Made by a program: the position numbers and the translations under genes
The notes under the pieces: generated by a model
What the model was told of the DNA's origin: nothing
The model's input: only the letters and a program-made list of their open reading frames with translations
Databases searched by the model: none
Part shown: positions 1-11,100 of the stretch, piece after piece
Position numbering within the stretch: position 1 is the first letter of the stretch
Layout: each line of letters starts with the position of its first letter
Virus record (IMG/VR): IMGVR_UViG_3300045120_000279
Coordinates: 1-59,289 of that record
Source of the DNA: a virus
Length of the DNA stretch: 59,289 nt
Reading direction: 5' to 3' (one strand)

Positions 1-23
1 GCGCTCCTCAAGTTTTCCAGCGG
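1..23. repeat. 23-base terminal overlap identical to bases 59267-59289
   Basis: Partner of the copy at the window end. Trimming either copy gives a 59,266-bp unique sequence. Confidence 0.85.
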
Positions 24-747
24 CTGCTACTACGACAACCGCATGCTCCAGACCTCCCTGCCGGTGTCCACCGACCAGGGCATTGTGAGCCATGCGCTGA
101 TCCCCATGGACTTCGTGCCCATCAGCTCGTTCAACTCGCAGAAGAATCCCAACTGGGAAGGGATGTATGAGGGCCTGGATTTCTTCCAGATCAACACTGG
201 TGACTTCGGTGGCCGGGAACGGTGCTTCCCCACGATCCGGTCCCGGCTGGACCAGGGCATCGAGCTGTGGGAATACATTGCCGGCACCAAGTTCGACTAC
301 GGCCTCAATGGTGAGGCCAGGATCACCTTCGCCATGGAGTTCCCAGCTTTCACCTGGGGCAACGAGCTGGAATTAAAACGCCTCCTGTCGGCTGAAATCT
401 GGGTGGACCGGCTGGTGGGCGAAGTGCTCTTCACCCTCGAATACCGTCCGGACGGTTCGCCATGCTGGTTGCAATGGCACTCGTGGAAGCGGTGCTCCAC
501 GCAGAACACCCAGGAGTCCGTGCAGGCACCAATCGGTTATCCAATCGTGCCCTGTCGGGAGTCCTACTTCTCCACCATGACAGTCCCTCGGCCGCCGCAG
601 AACGTGTGCACCACCACAGCGCGGCCGGCTGACATCGCTTACCAGTTTCAACCTCGTCTGGTCGTGACGGGGTTCTGTCGCATCCGTGGGCTCTACCTGC
701 ACGCCGCCAAGGTGGAACGCAAGCTCTACGCAAATATCCAGTGCTGA
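1..747 (+). CDS. Connector/tail protein, C-terminal part (gene continues from 58199)
   Basis: This is the 3' part of a gene whose 5' part lies at 58199-59289. The first codons read ALLKFSSGCYYDNRM and continue exactly the frame at the window end, so the joined gene is 1,815 bp and 604 residues. The open frame runs to the stop at 745-747. The product is Trp/Tyr-rich and mostly beta in character, with cysteines near the C-terminus and no membrane segment. Size and position, upstream of other connector and ejection genes, suggest a head-tail stabilisation or tail tubular B-like protein. That role is inferred from synteny, not from a diagnostic motif. Confidence 0.75.
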   Translation, partial: ALLKFSSGCYYDNRMLQTSLPVSTDQGIVSHALIPMDFVPISSFNSQKNPNWEGMYEGLDFFQINTGDFGGRERCFPTIRSRLDQGIELWEYIAGTKFDYGLNGEARITFAMEFPAFTWGNELELKRLLSAEIWVDRLVGEVLFTLEYRPDGSPCWLQWHSWKRCSTQNTQESVQAPIGYPIVPCRESYFSTMTVPRPPQNVCTTTARPADIAYQFQPRLVVTGFCRIRGLYLHAAKVERKLYANIQC

Positions 748-748
748 T

Positions 749-2260
749 ATGCCAATCGCCTGTCCCATTCCTTGCATCATCTGCACGCCGGGCGCACCGG
801 GTAGCCGGGGTCTCAGCCCGGTGGATGACAACCCGTTTCTGAACCTGTCGTCGGAAGCGCCGGACGTGAACGTGTTCATTGGCCGACGCTACACCCCGTT
901 CGTTCCGCCGCTGGGCAAGTTCTTCTACGCGGTCAGCTGCGTGGGTTACTGCTTCTCGTCCACGTCCCAGGCGGATGCAGACCTGTGTGCCGGGCGCCAG
1001 AACGCGCTGTGCAACTCAGTCAACTGGCCGCAGGCTCCGATCATCCCGCAGGACCCCAACATGCCGGTCGTGCGTCCGCCCAGCAACGTGTTCCCCAACC
1101 AGCGCCAGGTCGCCACCTTCACCTGTGCCAATGGTTCCGTGTTCACCTATGAGGTTGGGGCAGGTTCGTTCTTCGCGTCGTCCACCGCTCAGGCCAACGC
1201 CTTCGCGCTATCGTATGCACGCAACCACGCAAACCAGGCAGCCATCTGCCTCACAGCGTTGTCACCCACACGAATCTGCTTCAAGCAGGACTCCACCTGC
1301 ACCCTTACCGCCACCAACTTTGTGGGTGAGCTTGTCTTTGGAGTGGTGGGCGGATTCCTGCCTGACGGCATGACGCTGGAGCAGGATGGCACGTTCGCCG
1401 AGATCACTGGCACTCCAGTGGCCGGTGGCACATTCACCTTCACCATTGCAGTCACCGACTCCGTGGGCGGCTACGCCGAGCAGGCTTATTCCCTGGAAGT
1501 GTTTGGCATCACCAACGACACGGCGCTGGCCGCCGCCACCGTGGGCACGCCCTACTCGCAGGCGCTCAACCTGGACGGCACTCCCGACGGCGTGTTCGAC
1601 TACACAATCTCTGCTGGCGCGCTGCCTTCCGGTCTGACGCTCAACGCTACCAGCGGAATCATCTCTGGCACTCCTACGCTGGCCACCAGCGCATCGTTCA
1701 CGGTGAAGGTGTCCGACGCCAGCATCTCATGCTCGCGCGACTTCACTATGGCGGTGGCTGGTGGTGGCTTCGATTGCATGGGCAATCCCAGTGACATCCA
1801 GAACATGGTCTGGACCCAACAACCTCTTGATGTGTTTGGTAACACGATGGAGATGCCACCATGCGGCATTTTTACGGCAGCGGCCGGGACTGGGACATTT
1901 TTCGTGGAGTCAAACCTAACTACCTGCTTATTCGGTTCTATCGACATCAAATCCGTCATCTGCAATCCTGGTGCTGCCTACAACATGACGATTACTGTTC
2001 CGTGGGATGATGCAGGGCTGGTGGACGGTGGATTCGCACACCTCATTCAAGTTCAGTTATACTTCAACGGGGTGGGGGTGGCAACGGACGTAAAAGATTT
2101 GGTGACTGGTCCATTTACTCCGTTCGTTGTGACCGCTTTGCTTCCAGCCAATGCCGTCACCATCGTTGATATTAAGATACCCTTGCTGGCATTCCCCACT
2201 CCGTCGGTAAGCGCCTTCAGCTTGGGCAACTTCACCATCACGCCGCTGACGCACCCATAA
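749..2260 (+). CDS. Virion protein with Ig-like (He_PIG type) repeats
   Basis: The ATG at 749 overlaps the tail of the preceding gene by two bases of spacing; product 503 residues. The first 170 residues are Cys/Pro-rich. From about residue 190 there are two copies of the putative-Ig fold signature: LPDGMTLEQDGTFAEITGTP and later ALPSGLTLNATSGIISGTP. These are characteristic of He_PIG cadherin/Ig-like domains in phage surface proteins. Ig-like domains of this kind decorate tails and capsids and may bind cell-surface carbohydrate. Lying between connector genes, it is probably a tail appendage or adhesin. I see no catalytic motif. Confidence 0.65.
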   Translation: MPIACPIPCIICTPGAPGSRGLSPVDDNPFLNLSSEAPDVNVFIGRRYTPFVPPLGKFFYAVSCVGYCFSSTSQADADLCAGRQNALCNSVNWPQAPIIPQDPNMPVVRPPSNVFPNQRQVATFTCANGSVFTYEVGAGSFFASSTAQANAFALSYARNHANQAAICLTALSPTRICFKQDSTCTLTATNFVGELVFGVVGGFLPDGMTLEQDGTFAEITGTPVAGGTFTFTIAVTDSVGGYAEQAYSLEVFGITNDTALAAATVGTPYSQALNLDGTPDGVFDYTISAGALPSGLTLNATSGIISGTPTLATSASFTVKVSDASISCSRDFTMAVAGGGFDCMGNPSDIQNMVWTQQPLDVFGNTMEMPPCGIFTAAAGTGTFFVESNLTTCLFGSIDIKSVICNPGAAYNMTITVPWDDAGLVDGGFAHLIQVQLYFNGVGVATDVKDLVTGPFTPFVVTALLPANAVTIVDIKIPLLAFPTPSVSAFSLGNFTITPLTHP

Positions 2261-2262
2261 TT

Positions 2263-3333
2263 ATGCAACGCCTCACACTACAAGCCCTGATGGAGAGCCG
2301 CCTCCCTTCACTGCTCGGCCTCTGCCAGGCCGACTACCCGCAGATCGCCAACTATGTGAACTCGGCCCAGGAGCGATTGCTCATGGCGGTGGAGGCCCGG
2401 GACGAGGGATGGTGGGGCACGTGGGCGGAGATCGCCTTCAACGTGAGCCGCTGCTCGCCATACATCACCCTGCCACGGGAGGTCGCGCGCATCGAGGCGC
2501 TGAACATCTGCAACGTGCCGGTGTTCGTGCAGAACCAGTTCTTTGAATACCTGCGGTTCGGCAACGGCCGACTGCCCAAGCAGTTCAACCAGGGCAACGG
2601 CTGGTTCGGGTGTGCGACCCAGGCGTTCAGCCGCAACAACGCGGTCACGTCCATCAACATGACCAACTCGCCGCAGTATCTGACGGCCTACGCCTCCAAC
2701 CCGCTGGACAACGACGGCACCAAGCGCATCCTGTTCCAGGGTCTGGACGCCAGTGGCAACCAGATTTACACGCTCGACGTGGAGCAGAACGTGCGCGGTG
2801 CGTTCTCGATCTTGCAGTCACCGTCCGTTACCTCGTTGCAGACCTTCAGTGAAATCCAAGGCATCCAGAAGGACGTGACGTTCGGCGAGGTCCGCATCTA
2901 CCAGCACGACCCTACGACCGGTGATGAAATCCTGCTGCTGACCATGCAGCCCAGCGAGACGACCGCCAGCTACCGGCGCTACTACTTCGACTCGCTGCCG
3001 TGGAGTTGCTGCGGCTGCCCGACGGTCCCCGGAATTCCGGACACCATCCAGGTGACGGCGATTGCCAAGCTGGAGCTGATCCCCGTGAAGACGATGACCG
3101 ACTACACGCTCATTCAGAGCAAGGAGGCGATCATCTGCGAGTGCCAGGCCATCCGCATGTCGGAGATGGACGCCAACGCCGCCATGGCCAAGGACAACAA
3201 CTACCACAAGCAGGCCATCCGACTGCTCAACGGTGAGCTGGCGCATTACCTCGGGATTGACAACGCGGCGGTGACCTTCCGACCCTTCGGGAGCGCCCGG
3301 CTGCAACGACAGAAGATCGGTTCACTCATATAG
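2263..3333 (+). CDS. Structural protein, candidate tail tube/adaptor (gp4/TubA-like)
   Basis: 356 residues; starts two bases after the previous stop. The N-terminus has the pattern PQIANYVNSAQERLLMA, a form seen in head-completion or tail-tube A-like proteins of podoviruses, where an N-terminal helical part packs on the portal. The middle is beta-rich and the C-terminus returns to helix with a charged end. It lies in the cassette order connector, Ig protein, this gene, then ejection proteins. No enzyme motif is visible. The role is inferred from the N-terminal pattern and the neighbourhood. Confidence 0.55.
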   Translation: MQRLTLQALMESRLPSLLGLCQADYPQIANYVNSAQERLLMAVEARDEGWWGTWAEIAFNVSRCSPYITLPREVARIEALNICNVPVFVQNQFFEYLRFGNGRLPKQFNQGNGWFGCATQAFSRNNAVTSINMTNSPQYLTAYASNPLDNDGTKRILFQGLDASGNQIYTLDVEQNVRGAFSILQSPSVTSLQTFSEIQGIQKDVTFGEVRIYQHDPTTGDEILLLTMQPSETTASYRRYYFDSLPWSCCGCPTVPGIPDTIQVTAIAKLELIPVKTMTDYTLIQSKEAIICECQAIRMSEMDANAAMAKDNNYHKQAIRLLNGELAHYLGIDNAAVTFRPFGSARLQRQKIGSLI

Positions 3334-3336
3334 TCT

Positions 3337-4167
3337 ATGCCAAACCAACTCCAATACACGGACCTCGCCAACGAGGCGAACGACTTCATGACTGGTCAGG
3401 CGTTGAAGCCGTTCCAGGCCAACCTGCCGCAGTATGCGACCAACGTGGCCCAGCGTTCGCAGAACACGAACCAGATGCTCAAGGGCCAGCTGCCACAGGA
3501 CGTGATCAATCAGATTTCCCAGCAGGCAGCCGAGCGTGGTATTGCCACCGGCAGCCCCGGGTCCAACAACGCCAACGCAGCCTACCTGCGCGCGCTGGGT
3601 TTGAACTCGCTGGGGATGATGGGCCAGGGCAGCCAGGAGTTGAGCCGGTCCATTGCCGACACGCCCGTGCCCCAGCTGTGGAACCCGCTGTCCTTGCAGA
3701 TTCCGCAGACACTGGCGGCCCAGGAGCTGGCTCAGGCCCGAGCTGGTCAGGCGCAGCAGGGGCAGCGCAACGCGCCGCAGGGCGGCCCCATCACTCCACC
3801 ACTGGCTCTGGGTGGTGGGGGATTCAACAGCGGCAGCTTCACTGGCGGGGTGTGGAACGGTAACCCGGGCATGACCTCGGTGGGCGGACCAGCATGGGGT
3901 GGTATCACCCCGCAGGGTGGCTACAACGCAGCAGCCAATAACTGGATGGGAGGTGGCCAGATGCAACAGCCCAATTACGGTGGCACCCAGGACTTCGATC
4001 CGTTGTCTCACACCTTCGCTCAAGGCGGTCAATATGGCGGCAGTGTGGACTGGGCCAACCTGTATCAAGACCCCAACATGCCAGCCGGCTGGGCCGACCA
4101 GGACTGGGGTGGTCCGTTCAACCAGATTAACGCCAGTAATCCCGACAACGCATTCATGTTCGAGTAA
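3337..4167 (+). CDS. Internal virion/ejection protein A (candidate)
   Basis: 276 residues, starting three bases after the previous stop. The N-terminal 100 residues are helical and Gln/Asn/Ala-rich. They include ERGIATGSPGSNNANAAYL followed by LGLNSLGMMGQG, a pattern typical of small internal virion proteins upstream of giant ejection proteins in T7- and N4-like phages. The C-terminal half is low-complexity Gly/Asn/Gln. No signal peptide or membrane segment is seen. It is likely packaged in the capsid and ejected with the next two gene products; this is inference from composition and synteny. Confidence 0.5.
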   Translation: MPNQLQYTDLANEANDFMTGQALKPFQANLPQYATNVAQRSQNTNQMLKGQLPQDVINQISQQAAERGIATGSPGSNNANAAYLRALGLNSLGMMGQGSQELSRSIADTPVPQLWNPLSLQIPQTLAAQELAQARAGQAQQGQRNAPQGGPITPPLALGGGGFNSGSFTGGVWNGNPGMTSVGGPAWGGITPQGGYNAAANNWMGGGQMQQPNYGGTQDFDPLSHTFAQGGQYGGSVDWANLYQDPNMPAGWADQDWGGPFNQINASNPDNAFMFE

Positions 4168-4172
4168 CCGTT

Positions 4173-5156
4173 ATGATCATTCCAGACTTCAACGCTTACG
4201 CTCCCAAGCCAAACCTGGCGGAGTCTTACCTGGGTGGGGTGGCCGCTGCGCAGCGCGACCGGGCCCAGGACATGGAGGCGGCCCAGCACGCCCAGCAGCT
4301 CCAGCTCGCCCAGCAGAAGCTCCAGCAGGACGCCGTGCAGAACAACATGGAGTTCCAAGCACGGCAGCAACAGCTCCAGCAGCAGACCATGCTGCACGAG
4401 CAGCAGCTACGGATTCAGGAGCAATACAACCAGCAGCGCATCGGGATGGACCAGCTGCGCATTGAGCAGGCCGGCAAGACACTTCAGCTCAAGCAGCAGC
4501 AGGACGCCCGGTTGCTGTCTGACGAGGGCGAGTGGTCCAAGCGGGTGCAGGGTGGTGAAGACCCCAAGCAGGTGGCTCTCGAAATGGGACCGCGTGCTCA
4601 CCTGCCCAGCGGGGCTTACACCAGCCTGCTGCACAATCCTGACCAAGCCATGCCGCCGGCTGAGTTGATGGATGTGGGCAACGATCCGTCCGGCCGCTTC
4701 AAGACCATCCAGACTGGCCCGCACACCCGTCGGGTCATCGACACGTCTCGCTCCACCGGCGACCTGGCCGAGCGACGCTTCGAGTTCTCCAAGGAGCAGG
4801 CCGGTCGCAAGTCCATTGCGGACCAGATCAAATCCCTGGAGCGGGTCATGGCGGCCGATAAGGTGGGCATGTTCGCCCAGAGTAAGCTGGACCGTGGTGG
4901 TAAGCTGACCCCTGGCCAGCAGAAAGCGGCCGACCAATACAATGCCCGCACAGCGCAGATCGAGTCACTGCGCCAGCAGCTCAACCCAGCTGGTGGGAAG
5001 ACCGCCAGCGAGACGCCCCAGTTCCATGAGGGTCAGGTCATCACCCACAAAAAGACCGGTGACAAATACCGTGTCATAGGGGGTCGTCCTGTGTTAATGG
5101 ATTCCAGTCCGGAACAAGATCAGGAAACCTCGGGTGAGGACACCATGGGAGAATGA
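4173..5156 (+). CDS. Gln-rich coiled-coil internal virion protein (candidate)
   Basis: 327 residues, starting five bases after the previous stop. Residues about 20-115 are an almost unbroken Gln/Ala/Leu/Glu heptad region (repeated QQLQ and AQQ runs), predicting a long coiled coil. The C-terminal part carries a short beta-like section (QVITHKKTGDKYRVIGGRPV) found at the ends of several podoviral internal proteins. It precedes the giant protein by one base. The set of three (276, 327 and 2,958 residues) matches the usual organisation of ejectosome genes. Confidence 0.5.
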   Translation: MIIPDFNAYAPKPNLAESYLGGVAAAQRDRAQDMEAAQHAQQLQLAQQKLQQDAVQNNMEFQARQQQLQQQTMLHEQQLRIQEQYNQQRIGMDQLRIEQAGKTLQLKQQQDARLLSDEGEWSKRVQGGEDPKQVALEMGPRAHLPSGAYTSLLHNPDQAMPPAELMDVGNDPSGRFKTIQTGPHTRRVIDTSRSTGDLAERRFEFSKEQAGRKSIADQIKSLERVMAADKVGMFAQSKLDRGGKLTPGQQKAADQYNARTAQIESLRQQLNPAGGKTASETPQFHEGQVITHKKTGDKYRVIGGRPVLMDSSPEQDQETSGEDTMGE

Positions 5157-5157
5157 G

Positions 5158-8100
5158 ATGCCAACCGATTGGTCGGAATTTACCGCTGACGACAGTGCGG
5201 CCGCCGCAGGAGTGGACTGGTCGCAGTTCGAGGCCGACACGAACGCCGTGGCTAAAGCCCCTGCTCCAGCTCTACCTCGGAATTCCGAGGTAGCTCCACA
5301 GGACACCAGCAACTACTTCCTCAACCCGCCGCCGTCGCCCACCAGCCCAGAGCTGGAAGGCATCTACGCCAAGGCACGCAAGGACGCCCGACCGACCAAG
5401 GCCCAGCTGGCTGACCAGCAGGCGGAGATTGCCGCCCGTGGTGAGGTTGGCCTGACCGATTACCTGGCCAGCCCATTCACCGCTGCGGCTCGCATTGGCT
5501 GGAAGGCCACAGGCCGGGCACTGCAAGGTCTCGACGCGCTGGCCGCTTCAACTCCACCTGGGATTCTGAACGACATGGAGTTCGATCCCGAGTGGGATAA
5601 GAAGCGCGCTGCGATGACCCCTGAGCAGAAAAGGAAGGAGCTGGAGGCTGGTCCGCTCTTCCAGTTCGGCCAGGGCATGCACGACACGGCCGGCGAGTCC
5701 TTCGTCAACGTGGACCCAGAGGGTATCCCCACCAAGCTCGGTGAGGGCGCCGGTGGCTTCCTGCCTGCCGTGCTGACGGGTCCTCTGGCACCGGCGGTGT
5801 TCGGGTTGCAGACGGCCGGTGAGCAGCTGACCCAGGGATATGACGAGCTGATCAAGCAAGGGGCTGACCCTGGCACCGCAGCCGACACGGCCGCCAAGCG
5901 GGCGGTGCAGAACGGCACCATGCAGGGTCTCCTGTTCGAGTTCCTGCCCAAGCCGCTGAAGAGCATTGGTGACACCGCGCTGGACAAGCTGGCCTACGAA
6001 GGCACCAAACGGTGGCTGGCTGGCCGTGTGGCCAACACCGCCAAGGGTGCAGCGTTCGGCGCTGGCACTCAGGTCGCAGCCAACCTGAGCAATGAGCACC
6101 CGTGGTATGAGGGGATCGGGGAAGCCGCTGCGGGCATGGCGCTGATCGACGCCATCATGCCGCGCGGGATGACCAAGGCGGAGGTGAAGGAATACCGCCA
6201 GAACGCCCTGGACGCCGACATAACCAGGCAGCAGGTGGAGTTCAACATCACCCGTGAGGCTTTCCGAAAGCACCTGCGGGAGAAGGCGCAGCTCACTGAC
6301 GAGCACTTGGGCGAGTTGGACCGGCTGCAATACGCCGTGAAGAAAGGTGATACGCTGACCCCGGAGCAGGCCGACCGGCTCAAGGCGTTGGAGTTCCTGA
6401 CCGGAGCCGAGAAGAACGTCCTGCTGCCTGAGCAGAAGGCCATGGTGGATCAGGTGGCCAAGGAGCAGGGCATTGACTGGCGGGAGCAGACTGAGGAAGG
6501 GATGGGTCACGACCAATACACCGGGCGCGTGGCCTACTACGACACCAAGGCCGGCAAGGTGGTGATCAACCCGGCAGAGTTGTCGCTGGTCATGTCGGGC
6601 ATCAAGCCCGCCCGTCGCAAGGCCTACCTGGAGTCGCTGCTGGCGGAGGAAAACATCCACGGCATGGTCACCGACAAGCAGGCTGTGGACTTCGTGCGCA
6701 ACGCCACCCTGGCTGAGAAGGAGGCAGCTGTCCGCCGCTACACTGGCACCGCCAGCGGCCGAACACTGGAAGAGGGTAAGAAGATTTCTGAGGTTGAGCT
6801 GGGGCATGAAATGATCCGGGCCAAGATTCAGCAGTTGATGGGGATCAAGCCCACGGAGCTGGCCTCCTCGTCAGCCGGATTACACCGGGAGCTGACCGCT
6901 GGCCTGCTCAAGATTGAGAACATCATCCAGGCCGTGCGCGAGGTGGCGGCCCGTGAGAACAAAGACAAGCCGGTCAACTTGCAGAACGCCATCCTGGAGA
7001 CGGTGTGGCACAAGATCAACACCGTTAAGGAGCAGGCTGGGGTTGACCGGGAGAACCAGCCGTTCAGCGTGCGGCGCAGCGACGTGGAGGCCATGACGCC
7101 GGAGGAGCAATCGAAGCTGGGGCATAAGGCCGGCATCGAATACGGCATCACTCTTGGCAAGGACGACGTGCCCGCACTGGAGAAGAGCTACAACCAGGCC
7201 CAGGAAGAGATGGGCAAGATTTTCGAGGGTGGCTACGACCAGTCCAAGGAGAAGAAGTGGGCTGCTGCGTTTGGTCGCTCCAACTTCTACGGTGGTGCGC
7301 TGCAAGGGGCCACCAAGGGCGAGCACAAGGCCGCCGCTGGCAACTACGACCTCTACGTGAAGAGCCAGCAGCAGCCAGCGTCCGTGCGGCGCCCGGATTA
7401 CAGCAAGACCGAAGGAGACATTGAGGACCACCTGAAGACGGTAGAGCAGGGCATTCACTTCGTCAGCACGTTGATGGGTAAGCCCAAGGAGCTGCGTGAG
7501 GAGGCTGACAAACTTGAGTCGTTCATCATGGATCGAATCCATGATATTGATGAAAAGGAGGGCACAAATTACCACGAAGATGCTCCTCCGTCCGAATTCT
7601 CAGTAAAGATGCCCGACGAGCTGATGGACCTGAGTCCTGGAATCCACAATCTGGAGCAGGCTCTGGAGTGGGTGGGCAGGCTGCGCCACCGAGAAATTGT
7701 TAATAGAACAGATCAGCAAGGATTCAGCCCTGCCTCCCTCCGACGTGGCGAGAAGCTGAAGGACCGATTGCAACGGCAGGCTGCCGAGCTGCGCCTGCGC
7801 AAGCTGGAGGCCGAAGGCGTGCCCATCCCCGAGGAGCTGAAGAAGACCTTGGGTCTGCGTGAGCACGGCACGGTCGAGCAGCCAACGCCAGTGCCGCCAG
7901 AGGAGCGCACCAGCACCAACTTCCCCCGGTTGACCAGTAAGACCATGGAGGCGGAGGCAGAGGCCGAGATCAACCGGCCCACCAATGCCAAGGGCAAGCT
8001 CAAGATGGCTGAGGCCAAGTCTGAGATTGGTCGCAACAACCCAGCGCCCGGTGAGAAGGTCAGCCGCATGCGCGTGGAGGCCGAGCGGCCCAGCTTCGAC

Positions 8101-11100
8101 CGGTTCGCCAAGAAGATGCGGGACGTGACGGTGGACGTGAAGAAGGAGCAGCTCCAGGAAATCTGGGCTGACCGGGTGTGGGGTGAGCTGACCAAGGCGT
8201 CCCCCGAGCGGCTGGCTGAGCTGCGCAAGGCGTTGGGTCTGGAAGGCAAGTATGGCAGCCGGGCCATGGGTGAAGACCCGCTGGGCCGGCGGGACATCAC
8301 TGGGCCAGAGAAGGCGCCAGAGGTCACCAGCGAACAAGCCATGCGGCAGCGGGAGATTTTGCGGAAGCGGATTGCGAAGCTGGAGGAGGATGCGAAGCAG
8401 AAGCTGCGGGATGCGGACAACTACGAGGCGAACGTGACCGAGGAGTCGGCCAAGCCCCGGGAGGGTGAGCTGTTCGGTGCCACCGACCAGGGCCAGGCGC
8501 TGCGGCAGCAGGCGTTCGAGCTGCGCTACAAGGCGACTGTCATGCGTCGGAGCCTGGAGGCAGCCGGCGACGAGTCGCGCACCCTGCGGCGTAAGGCGGA
8601 CGTGCGGCCCATGACGCATGTGCCCATGGGCGAGGTGCTCAAGGAGGCCAGCGGTGAGGCGAAGAAGCGGCTGACCGAGTTGCAAAGCCAGCTCAAGTCC
8701 ATGGAGGACGCCGGAGTTCCGAGCGACGACAAGGATGTCATCCGGGTTGAGAACGAGATCGAAGATTTACAGCAGAAGGTCCGAGGTGAGTCCGGCGTGC
8801 TCAACCGTCCGAACCGTCCGGCGGAGCGCGCCGGCATGGCCGGCGTGTCTCAGGCGGCCTACCGCCAGAAGGTCATCCGCGCCATTGCCCAGCAGCTGAT
8901 CGGGGAGTCCTACAAGCATGAGAACCGCCGGGCCAACATGGACCGCACGGAGATTTCCGTTGATGACGTGGACTTCACCAACAAGAAGACCCAGGTGGGC
9001 TCGTATTACGAGATCACCCCCGGTGACCTGGAGATCAAGCGCGACGCTCACGGCAACGTGCCCGACATCACACCGCCACTCCTGGCCAAGATTTTGCGGG
9101 ACCAGGCGCGCGGCAAGAACACCGACCCCGAGAGCGCCAGCCGCCGGGTGTTGGTTGTTGTGGGGCCGGACAACAAGGTGCACCTGCTCTCCGTCTACAA
9201 CGACGCCGGTCGCACCATGGTGACCGACCCGGAAGTCCGGGGTTCTCACCGTCCCTACCGGGAGCTGACCTCCGGGTTTATCAAGAAGTATCACCCAGTG
9301 TCCACCCTGCTGCTCAAGGACCCAGTCAAAGGTCTGCGACAGGAGTTGACTGGCATGGCTGAGTTCCGAGACCGCATTGGCCAGGAGGCCAAGGAGCGAT
9401 CCGAGGTGGGTGACAACCTGCTAGAGGGTCTGCACCCGGAGCAGCACGACGTGGAGGGCACGGCAGGTCTGGAAGGGAACATGGGCCTGTTCCAGGGACC
9501 CAAGGCGGGCAACATGGACCTGGAGCAGCGCAACCCTGCCTTGCACTCCAAGGCGCCACTGAGCCGGCTGGAGGCGTTCATGGTCTCCAAGTATGAGTCC
9601 ACCCGGGAGGTGCGCGACGCCATTGAGGACCTGCAACTGAACTTGAAGGAGGGCCGGAAGCTCAGTCCGCGCGGCGTGGTTCTAGTCAACGCCTTCCGCA
9701 AGATTTCAGAACGGATTGAGGCCGGCCGTAAGATGAACCCGGAGATCAGCAGCGACCCGGAGCTGAGCCAGCAGCAGACCATTGACCGCGTGGCCAACCG
9801 GCTGATGTGGTTCAACCAGTCGCCCACTCCAGTCAAAGCCATGCTCCGGGAGTTCGGCTCCCAGCTGCCTGAATCTCTACCTCGGAATTCCGAGGTAGGA
9901 CGGGAGATTCAAACTCCCCCCAAATACAGCCCAAACCTGCACCGCGCGTTTCGCCGTGGGTCAGACAAGCCCATGCTGCCACGGGTGCCTATCAAGCCAC
10001 CCACCCGTCAGGACGTGTTCGCCGGGCCGTTCCAGCGCAAGGCTGCGCCGTCGGGTGAGCTGGGGGCTGACCGGCCTTACATCCCAGAGGGCATGAAGGC
10101 TGAAGCTCCCGGTGAGCGGGAGGCCGGCATCAAGGAGGAGCGCGGCTACCAGCTGGAGGAGATGCGAGACAGGGCGCTGCGCAACGTCATTCGCACCATG
10201 CGCAAGCGGGGCAAGGTGGTCCCGGTGGATGTGGCGCTCAAGAACATTGGTGACATGACCCCGTCGGACATTGCCGAGATGAAGCTGCGCGGACCAATGT
10301 CCACGCGCCGCGTCGAGATTCCCACTGATCTGACTTGGATTGGTAAAGCGGAGAACCTGAGCGATATGTTCCGCAGGTTTCAAAGGGCGGCCTCCATGGC
10401 GCTGGAGAACAAGGATAAGGGTCAGAGCTTGAAGATGGCCAAGCAGGCCCTTGACTGGTTTGAAATATACCACGAGCAAATGCGCCAAGGGCTGCGTGAT
10501 GAAGAGTTCACCACCAAGATTCCCGGTCCTGACAGCCAAGCGGAGAGTGAGTTTCAGGACAAGGTGAGGCAGGCGATCCCGCTGGCCGAGCAGGCCAAGA
10601 AGGTTTTGGCTGACTGGATTAAGCGGGAAGAGGGCGAACAGTCCTTCCCCGCCTCCGTCCGCCGTGACTACGTCCACGACCTCACTGGCGCTCAGGAGAA
10701 GAAGGTGCCGTTCACGCCGACATCCAACTACTGGATGGATCGGGATGGGAATGTTTACAAGGTGCTAGACCACGAGGATGGGGCCTACAAGATCATTCAG
10801 TCGTCCGACAACAAGTCCACCACCAAGGGATTCTCCGACACCAGCGAGCTGATTCATAAGCGTGGATTCGCCCGCATTGCGCTGGACCGGGACAGAAACT
10901 ATGGCGTGTTTGTGCAAGCCAACGACATCACCCCGTCGCAGCGCAAGGCACTCAAACGAATCAGTGAGGACCACAACATTGGGGTCACCTGGGATCAATG
11001 GCCAGGAGGCAAGCAGGAGCTGTTCAAGCCGTGGAGCCCGTCGTCGGTGCGGCGGGAAAAAATCAAACGGTATTGGGACCCGGATGTCGAAAACCGTGGA

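Noticed and set aside
1-23. Terminal 23-base repeat as a cos or att site
   Set aside because: It lies inside one continuous gene, and the frame is preserved, so it is an assembly overlap.
3029-3040. CCGGAATTCCGG sites here and at 44768 as palindrome family members
   Set aside because: They share only the GGAATTCC centre and lack the CTCGG/CCGAG arms; likely chance.
5548-6807. Long antisense open frame opposite the giant gene (also 7600-8685, 11503-12759)
   Set aside because: Leu/Val/Arg/His-rich composition typical of frames opposite GC-rich genes, with no recognisable motif or ribosome site.
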